Virus record (IMG/VR): IMGVR_UViG_3300044946_000077
Span: 1 to 44,426 of that record
Source of the DNA: a virus
Length of the DNA: 44,426 bases
Strand: one strand, 5' to 3'
Numbering within the stretch: position 1 is the first letter of the stretch; each line of letters begins with the position of its first letter. This document shows, one piece after another, positions 1 to 6,567 of this stretch. The position numbers were made by a program, and so were the translations under genes. The notes beneath the pieces were generated by a model. It saw nothing but the letters and a program-made list of their open reading frames with translations. It did not search any database and was not told the origin of the DNA.

Positions 1-135
1 CCGGTTAGCGTGAGCGAGCTGAAGCAGATCGATCCGCCGACCATGGCGTTGCCGGTGATCGTGAAAGCGGAGTTGGAAGAAATGGTCGCAGTGACCGAGA
101 ACGGCGAGTTTGGCGCGGAATTGCTTGTGATGGTG
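1..135. repeat. Terminal direct repeat, left copy
   Basis: These 135 bases recur as 44292-44426 in the same orientation, with a single mismatch (G at 127, T at 44418). The repeat lies inside one minus-strand coding frame that continues correctly across the join. This is the signature of a circular molecule, or a circularly permuted headful-packaged one, linearised by assembly; it is not a biological terminal repeat placed between genes. The mismatch would change a Thr codon (ACA) to Lys (AAA) and is as likely to be an assembly-edge error as a polymorphism. Confidence 0.9.
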
Positions 136-587
136 CCGCTATAGCTGCCATTGATCGCGGGCATCATCTGAGCCGTCCAGGTGCCGTTATCGGTGCAAGC
201 GCCAGTTGCTGTGTAAGTGCCAGTCATGGTTTGGCCTGACACCGTTCCGGTGAGCGAGACAGTTTCTCCATTGAAGATTGCTGTCACTGCGATGCCGTTG
301 CTGGTAACTGTTCCAGTGAGCGTCGACTGATTGTTCGGTTCGACGCAGGAACCTACAATGGCGACCGCCGAAGCGCCAATCGTTCCGCCGGTCTGCGTGA
401 GATTCGTTTCAACGAGGACAGTTGCGCCAGGAATTGCCGTTGACGTTGCTGTCGCCTGCCAGGGGCCGGCCACGTTGGCATACTGCGGGCTCGTTGGACC
501 GACGGGTGCAGCTGTGCCGCTATAGCCGCCGCCGCATCCGGCGATGGCTACAACTGTTGTCATCACAATGAGAGCTGGGATTCTCAC
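1..587 (-). CDS. Lipoprotein with Ig-like repeats, N-terminal part (gene crosses contig ends)
   Basis: This is the 5' part of a gene that continues at 44426-44117; joined, it encodes about 253 residues. The GTG start at 587-585 is preceded by a strong Shine-Dalgarno site (TGGAGGAAAA on the minus strand, 600-591). The protein opens with a short hydrophobic signal and a lipobox ending IAGC at residue 18, so it is expected to be lipidated and membrane anchored. The mature part is rich in Gly/Ser/Thr with repeated GT/TGT-type beta strands, resembling the Ig-like or beta-sandwich secreted lipoproteins common in soil bacteria, notably Acidobacteriota as I recall them. It is followed in the same direction by a second exported protein (44106-43747). 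The pair is opposite in direction to every other gene, suggesting an independently expressed moron acting at the cell surface, for example exclusion or host fitness. That function is inference. Confidence 0.8.
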   Translation of the reverse strand, partial: MRIPALIVMTTVVAIAGCGGGYSGTAAPVGPTSPQYANVAGPWQATATSTAIPGATVLVETNLTQTGGTIGASAVAIVGSCVEPNNQSTLTGTVTSNGIAVTAIFNGETVSLTGTVSGQTMTGTYTATGACTDNGTWTAQMMPAINGSYSGTITSNSAPNSPFSVTATISSNSAFTITGNAMVGGSICFSSLTLT

Positions 588-731
588 AGGTTTTCCTCCA
601 AAGGAATATGACACCTAAGTCCCTTGTATCCAATGGAACGGAAGGGTAGAACGGACTGGCCGTCCGGTACCAGCAAAATTTTCTAAAATAGTTCTTGACA
701 CGATTTGGCAAATACTGGCAATATGCGCACC
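588..731. promoter_or_regulatory. Divergent control region between lipoprotein and XRE regulator
   Basis: This gap separates the minus-strand lipoprotein gene from the rightward regulator. On the plus strand TTGACA at 695-700 is a perfect -35 hexamer. At 18 bases spacing stands CAATAT (719-724), preceded by an extended -10 TGG, so transcription would begin near 731. That is practically at the GTG start of the regulator (732), implying a leaderless message, as for lambda cI from PRM. An inverted repeat (CGGAC at 652-656, GTCCG at 662-666, 5-base loop) lies between the two genes and could be an operator. No convincing promoter for the minus-strand gene was identified by eye. Confidence 0.45.
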
Positions 732-935
732 GTGAGCAAGAAACCAAACTTCGAGAAGCTGGGCAAGGAAGCAAAGGATCGTCGACTGGACGAAGGTTTG
801 TCGCAGGCGGCGTTCGCTAAAAAGGTTGGCATCAGCCCTCGAACCATTGCCAGGATCGAGAACGGCGAAAGTCTTGGCGATCTCGCCCGAATTAAACTCG
901 AAAAGTACCTAGCTTTAGAGGGGCAGGCGGTCTAA
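732..935 (+). CDS. XRE-family helix-turn-helix regulator
   Basis: A 67-residue DNA-binding protein, almost entirely one XRE/Cro-CI helix-turn-helix domain. The segment with LSQAAFAKKVGIS followed by TIARIENGES is the canonical recognition-helix pattern, with the RIE..GES signature at its end. No dimerisation or peptidase domain follows, so it is Cro-like in size. In-frame ATGs at 705 and 723 would extend it, but there is no ribosome site before either. The promoter spacing suggests a leaderless GTG start at 732, which also gives a natural beginning (MSKKPNFEKLG). It sits at the divergent junction between the secreted-protein pair and the early region, the usual place for a lysis/lysogeny or early-gene switch. 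Without an integrase, lysogeny is unproven. Confidence 0.85.
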   Translation: MSKKPNFEKLGKEAKDRRLDEGLSQAAFAKKVGISPRTIARIENGESLGDLARIKLEKYLALEGQAV

Positions 936-1117
936 CTGTATGATTACAGGGACTATACGGATGCGTTCATTCGCTTTTTCTGGTAAACATAATATTACGG
1001 TGAAGCCGGAATTAACGTCTTCAGCGGTACTATCCCACCTATCTACTGACCCATTCCTACATCGTACACGCCTGATTAAGTCTTTCCTCCGCAGAAATTC
1101 ACTCCCCGGAGGTCTCC
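936..1117. promoter_or_regulatory. Leader/operator region ahead of early genes
   Basis: The 182 bases after the regulator look non-coding and are AT-rich compared with the rest. A palindrome with arms CTGTA (936-940) and TACAG (945-949) begins one base after the regulator's stop codon. CATAAT (988-993) is a fair -10 box with TTCATT (966-971) 16 bases upstream, inside an imperfect dyad (GTAA...TTAC, about 983-998). These are plausible early-promoter and operator elements for the rightward genes. A reading frame opening at 940 spans the region but has no ribosome site and runs out of frame through the next gene, so I treat it as chance. Confidence 0.35.
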
Positions 1118-1345
1118 TTGGACTTATCCATCGAACAGATCGAAGCCGCAGCCGCTGGCATGAAGGAAGATTTGCAGCGGCAAGCGAACCAGGGCATTTT
1201 GCGCAACGACCTCAACCGCGCATTGGCTGCCCTTGCTGGCATAGGCCATATCGACAGCTTCGTCTACCTCCTGAAAATTCGCTCGACTTCGCAACTCGGG
1301 CAGTACATTCCGCCGAAACGCGGCCGCCCGAGAAAGGTTGAATGA
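1118..1345 (+). CDS. Small early protein with C-terminal AT-hook-like motif
   Basis: A 75-residue protein starting at TTG with a strong ribosome site (CCGGAGG at about 1107-1113). The N-terminal two thirds are predicted helical, with an Ala-rich amphipathic pattern. The C-terminus ends in PKRGRPRK, which matches the core of an AT-hook (GRP flanked by basic residues) and suggests binding to AT-rich DNA or another nucleic-acid role. It is the first gene of the rightward early operon and overlaps the next gene by ATGA. I do not recognise the family; the AT-hook reading is from the motif only. Confidence 0.65.
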   Translation: MDLSIEQIEAAAAGMKEDLQRQANQGILRNDLNRALAALAGIGHIDSFVYLLKIRSTSQLGQYIPPKRGRPRKVE

Positions 1346-1440
1346 TGGAAGCACTTTTCATTTTCGGAACGCTTTGTCTGCTGGCAGCGCTCATCACGGA
1401 TGTCGTCTTCGAAATCGATCGGCGGCGGCGCCCTCGGTGA
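1342..1440 (+). CDS. 32-residue single-span membrane protein
   Basis: This tiny gene starts at ATG inside the stop of the preceding gene (ATGA overlap) and ends in TGA at 1438-1440. It encodes a hydrophobic segment (LFIFGTLCLLAALI region) followed by an acidic and then strongly basic tail (DRRRRPR), so it would sit in the inner membrane with the basic tail inside. The tight coupling to both neighbours supports its reality. Function unknown. Confidence 0.6.
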   Translation: MMEALFIFGTLCLLAALITDVVFEIDRRRRPR

Positions 1441-1706
1441 TCGAGGCAATCCCACTCCGCGAAGCTGTCTTTTGCGGCTCCTGCGAAGTGATTACCCGGT
1501 CGAGCAACGATCACTGCGTTGCGTGCGGCTCGACCGGTGAAGGCCTGGTCAGGCTTGAAAGTTTTTTCGAGAGAGAAGGGGTGACACATGGCGATCGTAG
1601 GTCTCACAGTCAACGAATCGGGCGAGTCGCTGCAACGTTTGGCGGTCACGACAAAAGTAGCGATCGGCGAAGTAGTCAAAACCACGAACGGGAAAACCCG
1701 TCCTAA
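1437..1706 (+). CDS. Small zinc-ribbon protein, 3' end overlaps next gene
   Basis: It starts at GTG overlapping the previous stop (GTGA). The first ~50 residues contain CGSC and, 15 residues later, CVACGS, a two-knuckle zinc ribbon, followed by GLVRLESFFE. The frame then stays open for a further 119 bases inside the next gene, giving a low-quality Arg/Ser-rich tail. The downstream start at 1588 has its own ribosome site, so the tail is either a true out-of-phase overlap or unselected read-out. Short zinc ribbons of this layout are common in phage early regions; the partner is unknown. Confidence 0.55.
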   Translation: MIEAIPLREAVFCGSCEVITRSSNDHCVACGSTGEGLVRLESFFEREGVTHGDRRSHSQRIGRVAATFGGHDKSSDRRSSQNHERENPS

Positions 1707-2760
1707 CAAGCTCGACCACTTCATCTTTCTTCGCAAAGGCGTGAAGCTCGAATGGGAGCCCGATGCCGAGCTGATGAAGCATTACGGCGAAACGGCTCGC
1801 GAAGTCTTCATCATTCTGCTCGATGATGAGATCGAGAACGTCTTCCGCACGGAATACGCCTGGTGGTCGTCTACCGAAAAGAAATGCTCTGGCGATGGCC
1901 GCAAAGCCTGGCGGCGCACCGAAACGAATCCGGACGGCGAAGAGTGGACGCCGTGCGGCGACACTTGCCCTGACCTGGATGCCGGTCGCTGTAAGCCTTC
2001 TGGCGATCTTTACTTCGTCCTGCACGACTTCCCGCGCCTCGGCAGCATTTGCCGGCTGCACACGACCAGCTATCGTTCCATCCGCCAGCTTCATTCCGCG
2101 CTCGAACAAATCCGCACTGTCACCGGCGGCAGACTTGCAGGGATTCGCTGCAAATTGGCTGTCCGTCCTGAGAAAGCGACGTTCACAGACAACACCGGCG
2201 CGAAGAAATCTACAACCATTTACGCGCTGAACATCGAACTCTCCGCGCAGGACATGCAGAAGCTGGTCGGCGAAATGACGCAGTACGCCAAGCTTTTCGA
2301 CCAGACAAAGAAACTGCTCGGCAACGGCCGCACCGTCGAGTTTGTTGTCGAGGACGAGCCGGACAAAGAGCGCGCGCCGGATGTGGCGCAGGAATTCTTC
2401 CCTGCAGAAGATATCGCGCCGGCGCGGCCTGCGATCGCGCAGCCAGCGCGCGCTTCGGCTCCTGCATCGACGCCGGCGGCAGAAGGCCCTATCACCCCGG
2501 AAGTGATGCCCGCGAACGGCAATGGCGCTGCACTCATCACCAGGGAGCAGCGCAGGCGCTTCTACGACGTAGCTGTCAAAGGCGGATGGAACAACCAGCA
2601 GGTGACGGACTGCCTGCTCGAGTATTGGGGCGTAAAGAACTCCTCGGAAATCCCGGTCAACAAGTTCGATGAGATTTGCGCGGCGTTCGAGGTTGGGCAG
2701 ATGCCGCCGAAGGAAAAGGCACTGCCATTCCAGGCGACAGATGAGGACATCCCCTTCTAG
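1588..2760 (+). CDS. Gp3-like (recombination directionality factor-like) DNA metabolism protein
   Basis: A 390-residue protein with ribosome site AAGGGGTG before ATG. The N-terminal ~210 residues carry a conserved arrangement. A hydrophobic beta segment is followed by a four-cysteine cluster (C100, C123, C127, C135; ...EKKC, PCGDTCPD, GRCKPSG). Then come LYFVL and the TTSYRSI...GGRLAGI signature, typical of phage proteins grouped with the Bxb1 Gp3/RDF-like family and often annotated as metal-binding. An Ala/Pro-rich linker leads to a C-terminal helical domain (about 305-365, with WNNQQVTDCL and VNKFDEI) like those ending phage recombination proteins. In Bxb1 Gp3 controls serine-integrase direction, but no integrase is visible here, so a role in replication or recombination with the adjacent exonuclease is more likely. 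Family assignment is from memory of the pattern. Confidence 0.65.
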   Translation: MAIVGLTVNESGESLQRLAVTTKVAIGEVVKTTNGKTRPNKLDHFIFLRKGVKLEWEPDAELMKHYGETAREVFIILLDDEIENVFRTEYAWWSSTEKKCSGDGRKAWRRTETNPDGEEWTPCGDTCPDLDAGRCKPSGDLYFVLHDFPRLGSICRLHTTSYRSIRQLHSALEQIRTVTGGRLAGIRCKLAVRPEKATFTDNTGAKKSTTIYALNIELSAQDMQKLVGEMTQYAKLFDQTKKLLGNGRTVEFVVEDEPDKERAPDVAQEFFPAEDIAPARPAIAQPARASAPASTPAAEGPITPEVMPANGNGAALITREQRRRFYDVAVKGGWNNQQVTDCLLEYWGVKNSSEIPVNKFDEICAAFEVGQMPPKEKALPFQATDEDIPF

Positions 2761-2762
2761 CC

Positions 2763-3395
2763 ATGAGCGCCACTTTCCAATTTGTCCCCGAGGAGCATGC
2801 GTACATCCAGAACGGAATACGCGTGCCCTCGGTGACACAAATCCTCGAGCTCGTCGGCATCGTCGACTACAGCCACATCCCCGACAGCATCCTCGATCGC
2901 AAGGCTGAAATCGGCACAGCAGCTCACGCTGCCGCGCACTACTACGACGAAGGCGACCTGGACCTGAATAGCGTCGGTGAAGAAGCTTCGCCTTACGTCA
3001 CTGCCTGGATGAAGTTCCGAGCTGAGACAAACTTCAAGCCGGACCTGATCGAGTATCGCGGCATCGCGAATGTCGACGGCATGGAATACGGCTACACGCT
3101 CGATCGCGTCGGGACGTTCCAGGGACGGCCGCATCTTCTCGAAATCAAATGCACCGCCGCGGTTGAGATCTCGTGGGGCCCACAGACAGCCGCTTACGAG
3201 CTGGCGCTGAGGCCAACGACGAAACAGGCGTTGCGACGTATGGCTGTGCACCTAAAACCGAATGGCAACTATTCGCTTATCGAACTCGGCGACACGAAGG
3301 ACTACCAGATTTTCAAGTGGGCTCTCGGTCTTGTCCACTGGATGCAACTAAAGGGGAGGCAACGTGGCAACGCAAGCAATCATTTCGCCCGATGA
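2763..3395 (+). CDS. PD-(D/E)XK exonuclease, RecB/Cas4-like
   Basis: A 210-residue nuclease of the PD-(D/E)XK superfamily. The motifs are in order: the early GTAAH (H55), a substrate/metal Asp in GYTLDRVG (D114), the ExK pair in LLEIKC (E127, K129) and the following QTAAYELA (Q141, Y145), which defines the RecB/lambda-exonuclease-like subgroup. It should act on DNA ends or recombination intermediates. It starts two bases after the stop of the Gp3-like gene and overlaps the coiled-coil gene by 32 bases, so the three are one translational unit, probably a recombination/replication cassette. Confidence 0.85.
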   Translation: MSATFQFVPEEHAYIQNGIRVPSVTQILELVGIVDYSHIPDSILDRKAEIGTAAHAAAHYYDEGDLDLNSVGEEASPYVTAWMKFRAETNFKPDLIEYRGIANVDGMEYGYTLDRVGTFQGRPHLLEIKCTAAVEISWGPQTAAYELALRPTTKQALRRMAVHLKPNGNYSLIELGDTKDYQIFKWALGLVHWMQLKGRQRGNASNHFAR

Positions 3396-4071
3396 AGTAG
3401 CAAAGCTCGTGCCGCAAGTCGTTTCGCAGGCGCAAGCCATCACGATCGCGAATGCCGACGACCACGAAATGGCGTGCGCGTTCTTGACGTTTGTCGCGAC
3501 GCGCAAAAAGCAGATCGACGAAGTCTTCGACCCGATCGTGAAAAAGGCGCATGAGACGCATAAGGAAGCAGTCGCGCAGAAGAAGAAAGTTCTCGATCCG
3601 CTAGTCATGGCCGAGGCGAATGTCAAAGGCAAGATCGTCACCTATGACGCAGAGCAGCAACGTCTGCGGAAGGAACGAGAAGACGCCGAAGCCGCCGCGC
3701 TGCGCCAACAGCAACAAGAGGCCGCGATCGCGGAGGCCCAGGAGCTCGAGGCCTCTGGCGACAAAGAGCTTGCCGATCTAGTCCTCGAAACCGCGGCCGC
3801 AGCTCCGCCGCCGGTCGTCGTTCTTCCGCCGGCAGTACAAAAGCAGGAAGGCGTCGCGATGACGACGACCTGGAAATGGCGCTTTGTTGGCGACGAACAG
3901 AAAGCGTTGAAAGCGTTGGTTCAGGCTGCAGCCAAAGACGACAGCTTGCTCGGGTATCTGTGCGTCAACGAATCGGCGGTTGGGACGAACGTTCGCGCGC
4001 AGAAGAAATTCACGAAGATCCCCGGTATCGAGGCATATCCGCATACCGGCGTTGCAGTTCGATCGCGGTAA
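3364..4071 (+). CDS. Coiled-coil phage recombination-cassette protein
   Basis: A 235-residue protein beginning at GTG (3364) with ribosome site AGGGGAGG. Residues about 20-125 form a long charged helix/coiled coil (DPIVKKAHETHKEAV region), followed by a Gln/Ala/Glu-rich hinge and an Ala/Pro linker. The compact C-terminal domain contains TTWKWRFVG and ends IPGIEAYPHTGVAVRSR. This two-domain plan (helical arm, linker, WKW...IPG C-domain) recurs in phages beside exonuclease or annealing genes. It resembles recombinase accessory proteins, but no biochemical role is established that I know of. The gene begins inside the 3' end of the exonuclease gene. Confidence 0.65.
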   Translation: MATQAIISPDEVAKLVPQVVSQAQAITIANADDHEMACAFLTFVATRKKQIDEVFDPIVKKAHETHKEAVAQKKKVLDPLVMAEANVKGKIVTYDAEQQRLRKEREDAEAAALRQQQQEAAIAEAQELEASGDKELADLVLETAAAAPPPVVVLPPAVQKQEGVAMTTTWKWRFVGDEQKALKALVQAAAKDDSLLGYLCVNESAVGTNVRAQKKFTKIPGIEAYPHTGVAVRSR

Positions 4072-4196
4072 ACAAGTTTCTCTGTCCTTCCCCTGAAGTG
4101 CAGAGATAACCCGAGTCGGCGGGCAATCCCTGGATTCCGATACGCGAGACCGTCAAGGACATCGCGGAGGCCGGGGAGAAAGATCTAGGAGGCGCA

Positions 4197-4469
4197 ATGG
4201 AAAGAATCGCAGTAGTGAGCAGGACCGGGATGACGGGTTATGCGTTCGACGCGGCAACGAAGACGCTCGAGATCTCGTTTGCTTCGCGAAAACTAGGTCA
4301 GCCGGACAGCGTTTATCAGTACGCGCCCTTCACCTCCGAGCAGCTCGAGGCGTTCATAACTTCCGAGTCGTTGGGCAGCCACTTTCTCAAGGTCATCAAG
4401 CCACGCGTTGGAACGGATTTGACGTGCACAAAGCTCGCGCCGATCGCAGCGGAGGTCTCGGCAACATAA
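4197..4469 (+). CDS. KTSC-domain protein
   Basis: A 90-residue protein with an excellent ribosome site (AGGAGGCGCA directly upstream). It follows the KTSC pattern: a Tyr/Phe-Asp near the start (GYAFDAATKTLEISF), the strand with YQYAPF, a helix (TSEQLEAFITS) and the SLGSHFLKVIKPR ending that gives the family its name. KTSC domains occur alone or fused to nucleic-acid enzymes and are thought to bind RNA or DNA. The 125-base gap upstream (4072-4196) has no gene I can support. It opens a cassette with the QGDVL-type, zinc-ribbon and DUF6745 genes. Confidence 0.75.
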   Translation: MERIAVVSRTGMTGYAFDAATKTLEISFASRKLGQPDSVYQYAPFTSEQLEAFITSESLGSHFLKVIKPRVGTDLTCTKLAPIAAEVSAT

Positions 4470-4510
4470 CAGGTTTCAGTTTGGCAGTGAAAATCGAAAG
4501 AGAGGAAACG

Positions 4511-4822
4511 ATGAAAATCTACAGACAGGGCGACGTTCTTTTCAAAGAAGTGAAGAAAGTTCCAGAAGGCGGCAAGGTGCGCAAGTCGGGCCACATTCTG
4601 GAAGGCGAAGTGACCGGCCACATTCACAAGGTCGCGGAGTCTCAGCTCGCTGAAGCTGAAGTTCTCGACTGCGGTGCTGGCTTGTTTATGAGCGTATCGG
4701 CCGAGGGCGGGGTTTCGATCGTGCATGAAGACCATCACACGCTTCTGCTACCTCCCGGCAACTACGAAATCGTACGGCAGCGCGAGTATTCGCCGGAAGA
4801 AATTCGCAACGTCCAGGACTGA
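4511..4822 (+). CDS. QGDVL/HxH-type small conserved phage protein
   Basis: A 103-residue protein starting at ATG 4511 after the ribosome site AGAGGAAA. It opens with YRQGDVLFKEV, then has a GEVTGHIHKV segment, a central acidic beta region, and HEDHHTLLLPPGNYEIVRQREYSPEEI at the C-terminus. The spaced His residues (HIH; H-DHH) suggest a small cupin-like beta barrel that could bind metal. In my recollection such proteins lie next to DUF6745 genes, as here (two genes downstream). Function unknown; the barrel and metal ideas are inference from sequence. Confidence 0.7.
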   Translation: MKIYRQGDVLFKEVKKVPEGGKVRKSGHILEGEVTGHIHKVAESQLAEAEVLDCGAGLFMSVSAEGGVSIVHEDHHTLLLPPGNYEIVRQREYSPEEIRNVQD

Positions 4823-4827
4823 ACTGG

Positions 4828-5001
4828 ATGCAGGAGTGCCTCATTTGCGGGGTCGTTCAAGGCGAAGAAGTTTGCGATCGCTGCTGGGAGAAGTTTTGGA
4901 CCAATCTCGCGGCGGCGATCGCAAGCGGAGAGGTTAAAGAGGAATGGCTGAAAACATGTCAAAGAAATACTCGCTCACAGAGGAGCACCGAGCTCAACTG
5001 A
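4828..5001 (+). CDS. 57-residue zinc-ribbon protein
   Basis: Starts at ATG 4828, five bases after the previous stop, and ends in TGA at 4999-5001. The first 20 residues hold CLIC and CDRC knuckles ten residues apart, a compact zinc ribbon, followed by an amphipathic helix rich in Trp and Ala. The last third overlaps the start of the DUF6745 gene out of frame. One of about a dozen minimal zinc-binding proteins in this window. Confidence 0.55.
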   Translation: MQECLICGVVQGEEVCDRCWEKFWTNLAAAIASGEVKEEWLKTCQRNTRSQRSTELN

Positions 5002-6230
5002 AACCTTGGGCTGAGAAGTGGATCCGGAACGCCATGAGCACATCGGCGATGACGGAGGAGGATCGAACGATTTGCGTCGGTGCAGTGAAGCGACTGTACC
5101 GAGCGGCGAATCTCGAACCTCCTCCGGACCGGCGAATCATTTTCGTTCCCTCGCCGTTTGTGATGCGTTTCGCATCAGGGTTTGCGGCTTGGATTTTGTA
5201 TTTGAGAAAAAATAAAAAGCCTCCCACGCGCGACGCCACGGACGCCGCCACGTACGCCGCCACGCGCGACGCCACGGACGCCGCCACGCGCGCCGCCACG
5301 CGCGACGCCACGCGCGACGCCACGTACGACGCCACGCGCGACGCCACGGACGCCGCCACGTACGCCGCCACGCGCGACGCCACGGACGCCGCCACGGACG
5401 CCGCCACGGACGCCGCCACGCGCGACGCCACGCGCGACGCCACGCGCGACGCCACGGACGCCGCCACGCGCGACGCCACGTACGCCGCCACGCGCGACGC
5501 CACGGACGACGAAGACAACTGGTTTGTCTTGAACGGAGATCTCGTTCGTCTCGCCGAAGAGCTCGGCGTCGGCCGAGCTGGTCTGCAATGTGCTTACAAC
5601 GCCTATGCGTTTTGGCAGGGCGGAAATCAGTGGTCCGGCTGGGATGCCTTCCTATCTTTCTTCCGCCACGTCGTCAGACTCGACATCAACTACGCGGCGT
5701 ATGAGTCCTGGGAAACGTTGTCGCTTCATTCCGGTCCGCGCGCAGTGCATGCGGAATTCTGCATCATCAGCGATCGCCCGGAAGTTCTCCTGGTCGACGA
5801 GCAAAACCGCCCGCACTGCACAACCGGGCCGTTTTGCCGATGGCGCGACGGTAGCGAGCTCTATTCGGTTCACGGCACACGTGTTCCCGCGAAACTGATT
5901 CGGCATCCGGAGAAAATCACAGCGAAAGAAATCCTTGCCGAAGAAAACGCCGAAATCCGCCGCGTCATGGTTGAGCTCGTCGGTATGGAACGCTTCCTTA
6001 ACGAAGCGGGCGCGAGCTGTATCCACAAACATGAAATGGGCGATCTGTTCTCGATTGACCTACCCGGCGATCCGGACCAGGTGCTGCGTTCCGTTCGCGT
6101 GAAAGATCCTTCGACTGGTCGGATTTATTTCCTTCGTGTACCGCCAACGATTGATCGTGCCGATGACGCGGTTGCCTGGACTTTTGGTTTCGAGACGGCC
6201 AAACAGTACCGGCCGCTCGTGGAGACCTAA
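4956..6230 (+). CDS. DUF6745-type protein with internal tetrapeptide-repeat array
   Basis: A protein of about 424 residues in three parts. An N-terminal helical domain (to about nt 5228) ends in a Trp/Tyr-rich helix and KNKKPP. Then come 23 exact tetrapeptides of form [RDY][DA]AT (nt 5229-5504). The C-terminal ~240 residues match the DUF6745 pattern: NWFVLNGD, a WETLSLHSGPRAVHAEF segment, the PHCTTGPFCRW motif, a YSVHGTRVPAKLIRHPE motif, then EENAEIRRVMVELVG and a beta-rich tail. I start at ATG 4956, 12 bases after AAGAGGA; ATG 4944 is immediately at that site and less likely. Length fits DUF6745 proteins apart from the array. Function is unknown; the domain is seen in phages and bacteria. 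Confidence 0.75.
   Translation: MSKKYSLTEEHRAQLKPWAEKWIRNAMSTSAMTEEDRTICVGAVKRLYRAANLEPPPDRRIIFVPSPFVMRFASGFAAWILYLRKNKKPPTRDATDAATYAATRDATDAATRAATRDATRDATYDATRDATDAATYAATRDATDAATDAATDAATRDATRDATRDATDAATRDATYAATRDATDDEDNWFVLNGDLVRLAEELGVGRAGLQCAYNAYAFWQGGNQWSGWDAFLSFFRHVVRLDINYAAYESWETLSLHSGPRAVHAEFCIISDRPEVLLVDEQNRPHCTTGPFCRWRDGSELYSVHGTRVPAKLIRHPEKITAKEILAEENAEIRRVMVELVGMERFLNEAGASCIHKHEMGDLFSIDLPGDPDQVLRSVRVKDPSTGRIYFLRVPPTIDRADDAVAWTFGFETAKQYRPLVET
5229..5504 (+). repeat. 12-bp tandem repeat array, 23 units, coding
   Basis: Twenty-three uninterrupted 12-base units encode RDAT (11), DAAT (7), YAAT (3), RAAT (1) and YDAT (1). Codon use is invariant: Arg always CGC, Asp GAC, Tyr TAC, Ala GCC and Thr ACG. 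Every difference between units therefore changes an amino acid, and no silent change exists. This points to recent expansion or homogenisation from a few unit types. The 12-base period keeps several frames open on both strands; those frames are by-products. Confidence 0.95.
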
Positions 6231-6506
6231 TTGAGCGAATCCTCTTACGACGTCTACGTCCACGAAGGCCACATCGTCGAAGTGGCGCGTAGCGAACAAG
6301 CGACTGTCGCACAGGTTTTCGGCGAAGACTGGCAAGCCCAACCAATCGTGAATCTGCACGCCAAAGCGCTCGCTTCATCCGTCGAGAAATTGGCGCAGCC
6401 GGTCGTTCCTGTCGCTGACCCGACGAAGCATATGCGTCTCGGCCTGAAAATCAGTTTAGGTTTCGCGGTGCTGCTGACGCTCTGCCTGTGGCTGGTTCTG
6501 AGATAA
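6231..6506 (+). CDS. Tail-anchored small membrane protein
   Basis: 91 residues from a TTG start immediately after the DUF6745 stop, with GGAG seven bases upstream. A soluble N-terminal ~65 residues (acidic, with DVYVHEGHIVEVA) is followed by a basic stretch and one C-terminal hydrophobic helix (about 70-90: ISLGFAVLLTLCLWLVL). It should be anchored in the inner membrane with its N-terminus inside. It is coupled to the DUF6745 gene, which hints at a membrane-linked partner. No family recognised. Confidence 0.65.
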   Translation: MSESSYDVYVHEGHIVEVARSEQATVAQVFGEDWQAQPIVNLHAKALASSVEKLAQPVVPVADPTKHMRLGLKISLGFAVLLTLCLWLVLR

Positions 6507-6510
6507 GCGA

Positions 6511-6567
6511 ATGAACGAGACACAACTCAATGCCGCGAGGGCGGCTGCACTTCTGGAGGCTCAATGA
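6511..6567 (+). CDS. Possible 18-residue mini-ORF
   Basis: ATG at 6511 reads 18 codons (NETQLNAARAAALLEAQ) to a TGA that overlaps the next ATG (ATGA). No clear ribosome site of its own, but its 3' part contains CTGGAGG, the ribosome site for the next gene. It may be a short coupling peptide or a decayed gene. Reality is uncertain. Confidence 0.3.
   Translation: MNETQLNAARAAALLEAQ

Noticed and set aside
1-135. Biological terminal repeat or att site
   Set aside because: The repeat lies inside one gene and coincides exactly with the contig ends, so circular assembly overlap explains it better.
936-949. LexA box (CTGT...ACAG)
   Set aside because: The spacing is 6 bases, not the 8 of the gammaproteobacterial site, and no other SOS feature is present.
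940-1341. Open frame of 133 codons after the XRE gene
   Set aside because: No ribosome site, unlikely residue mix, and it runs out of phase through the well-supported gene at 1118-1345.
1549-2838. 429-codon minus-strand frame opposite the Gp3-like gene
   Set aside because: Antisense shadow of a GC-rich gene; the plus strand has the cysteine cluster and ribosome site.
5229-5504. CRISPR-like array
   Set aside because: The repeats are contiguous 12-base coding units without spacers.
4994-5588. Long minus-strand frames across the 12-bp repeat array (Ser-Arg-Val-Ala and Arg-Gly-Val-Ala repeats)
   Set aside because: A 12-base period keeps all phases open; the plus-strand frame has flanking conserved domains on both sides.
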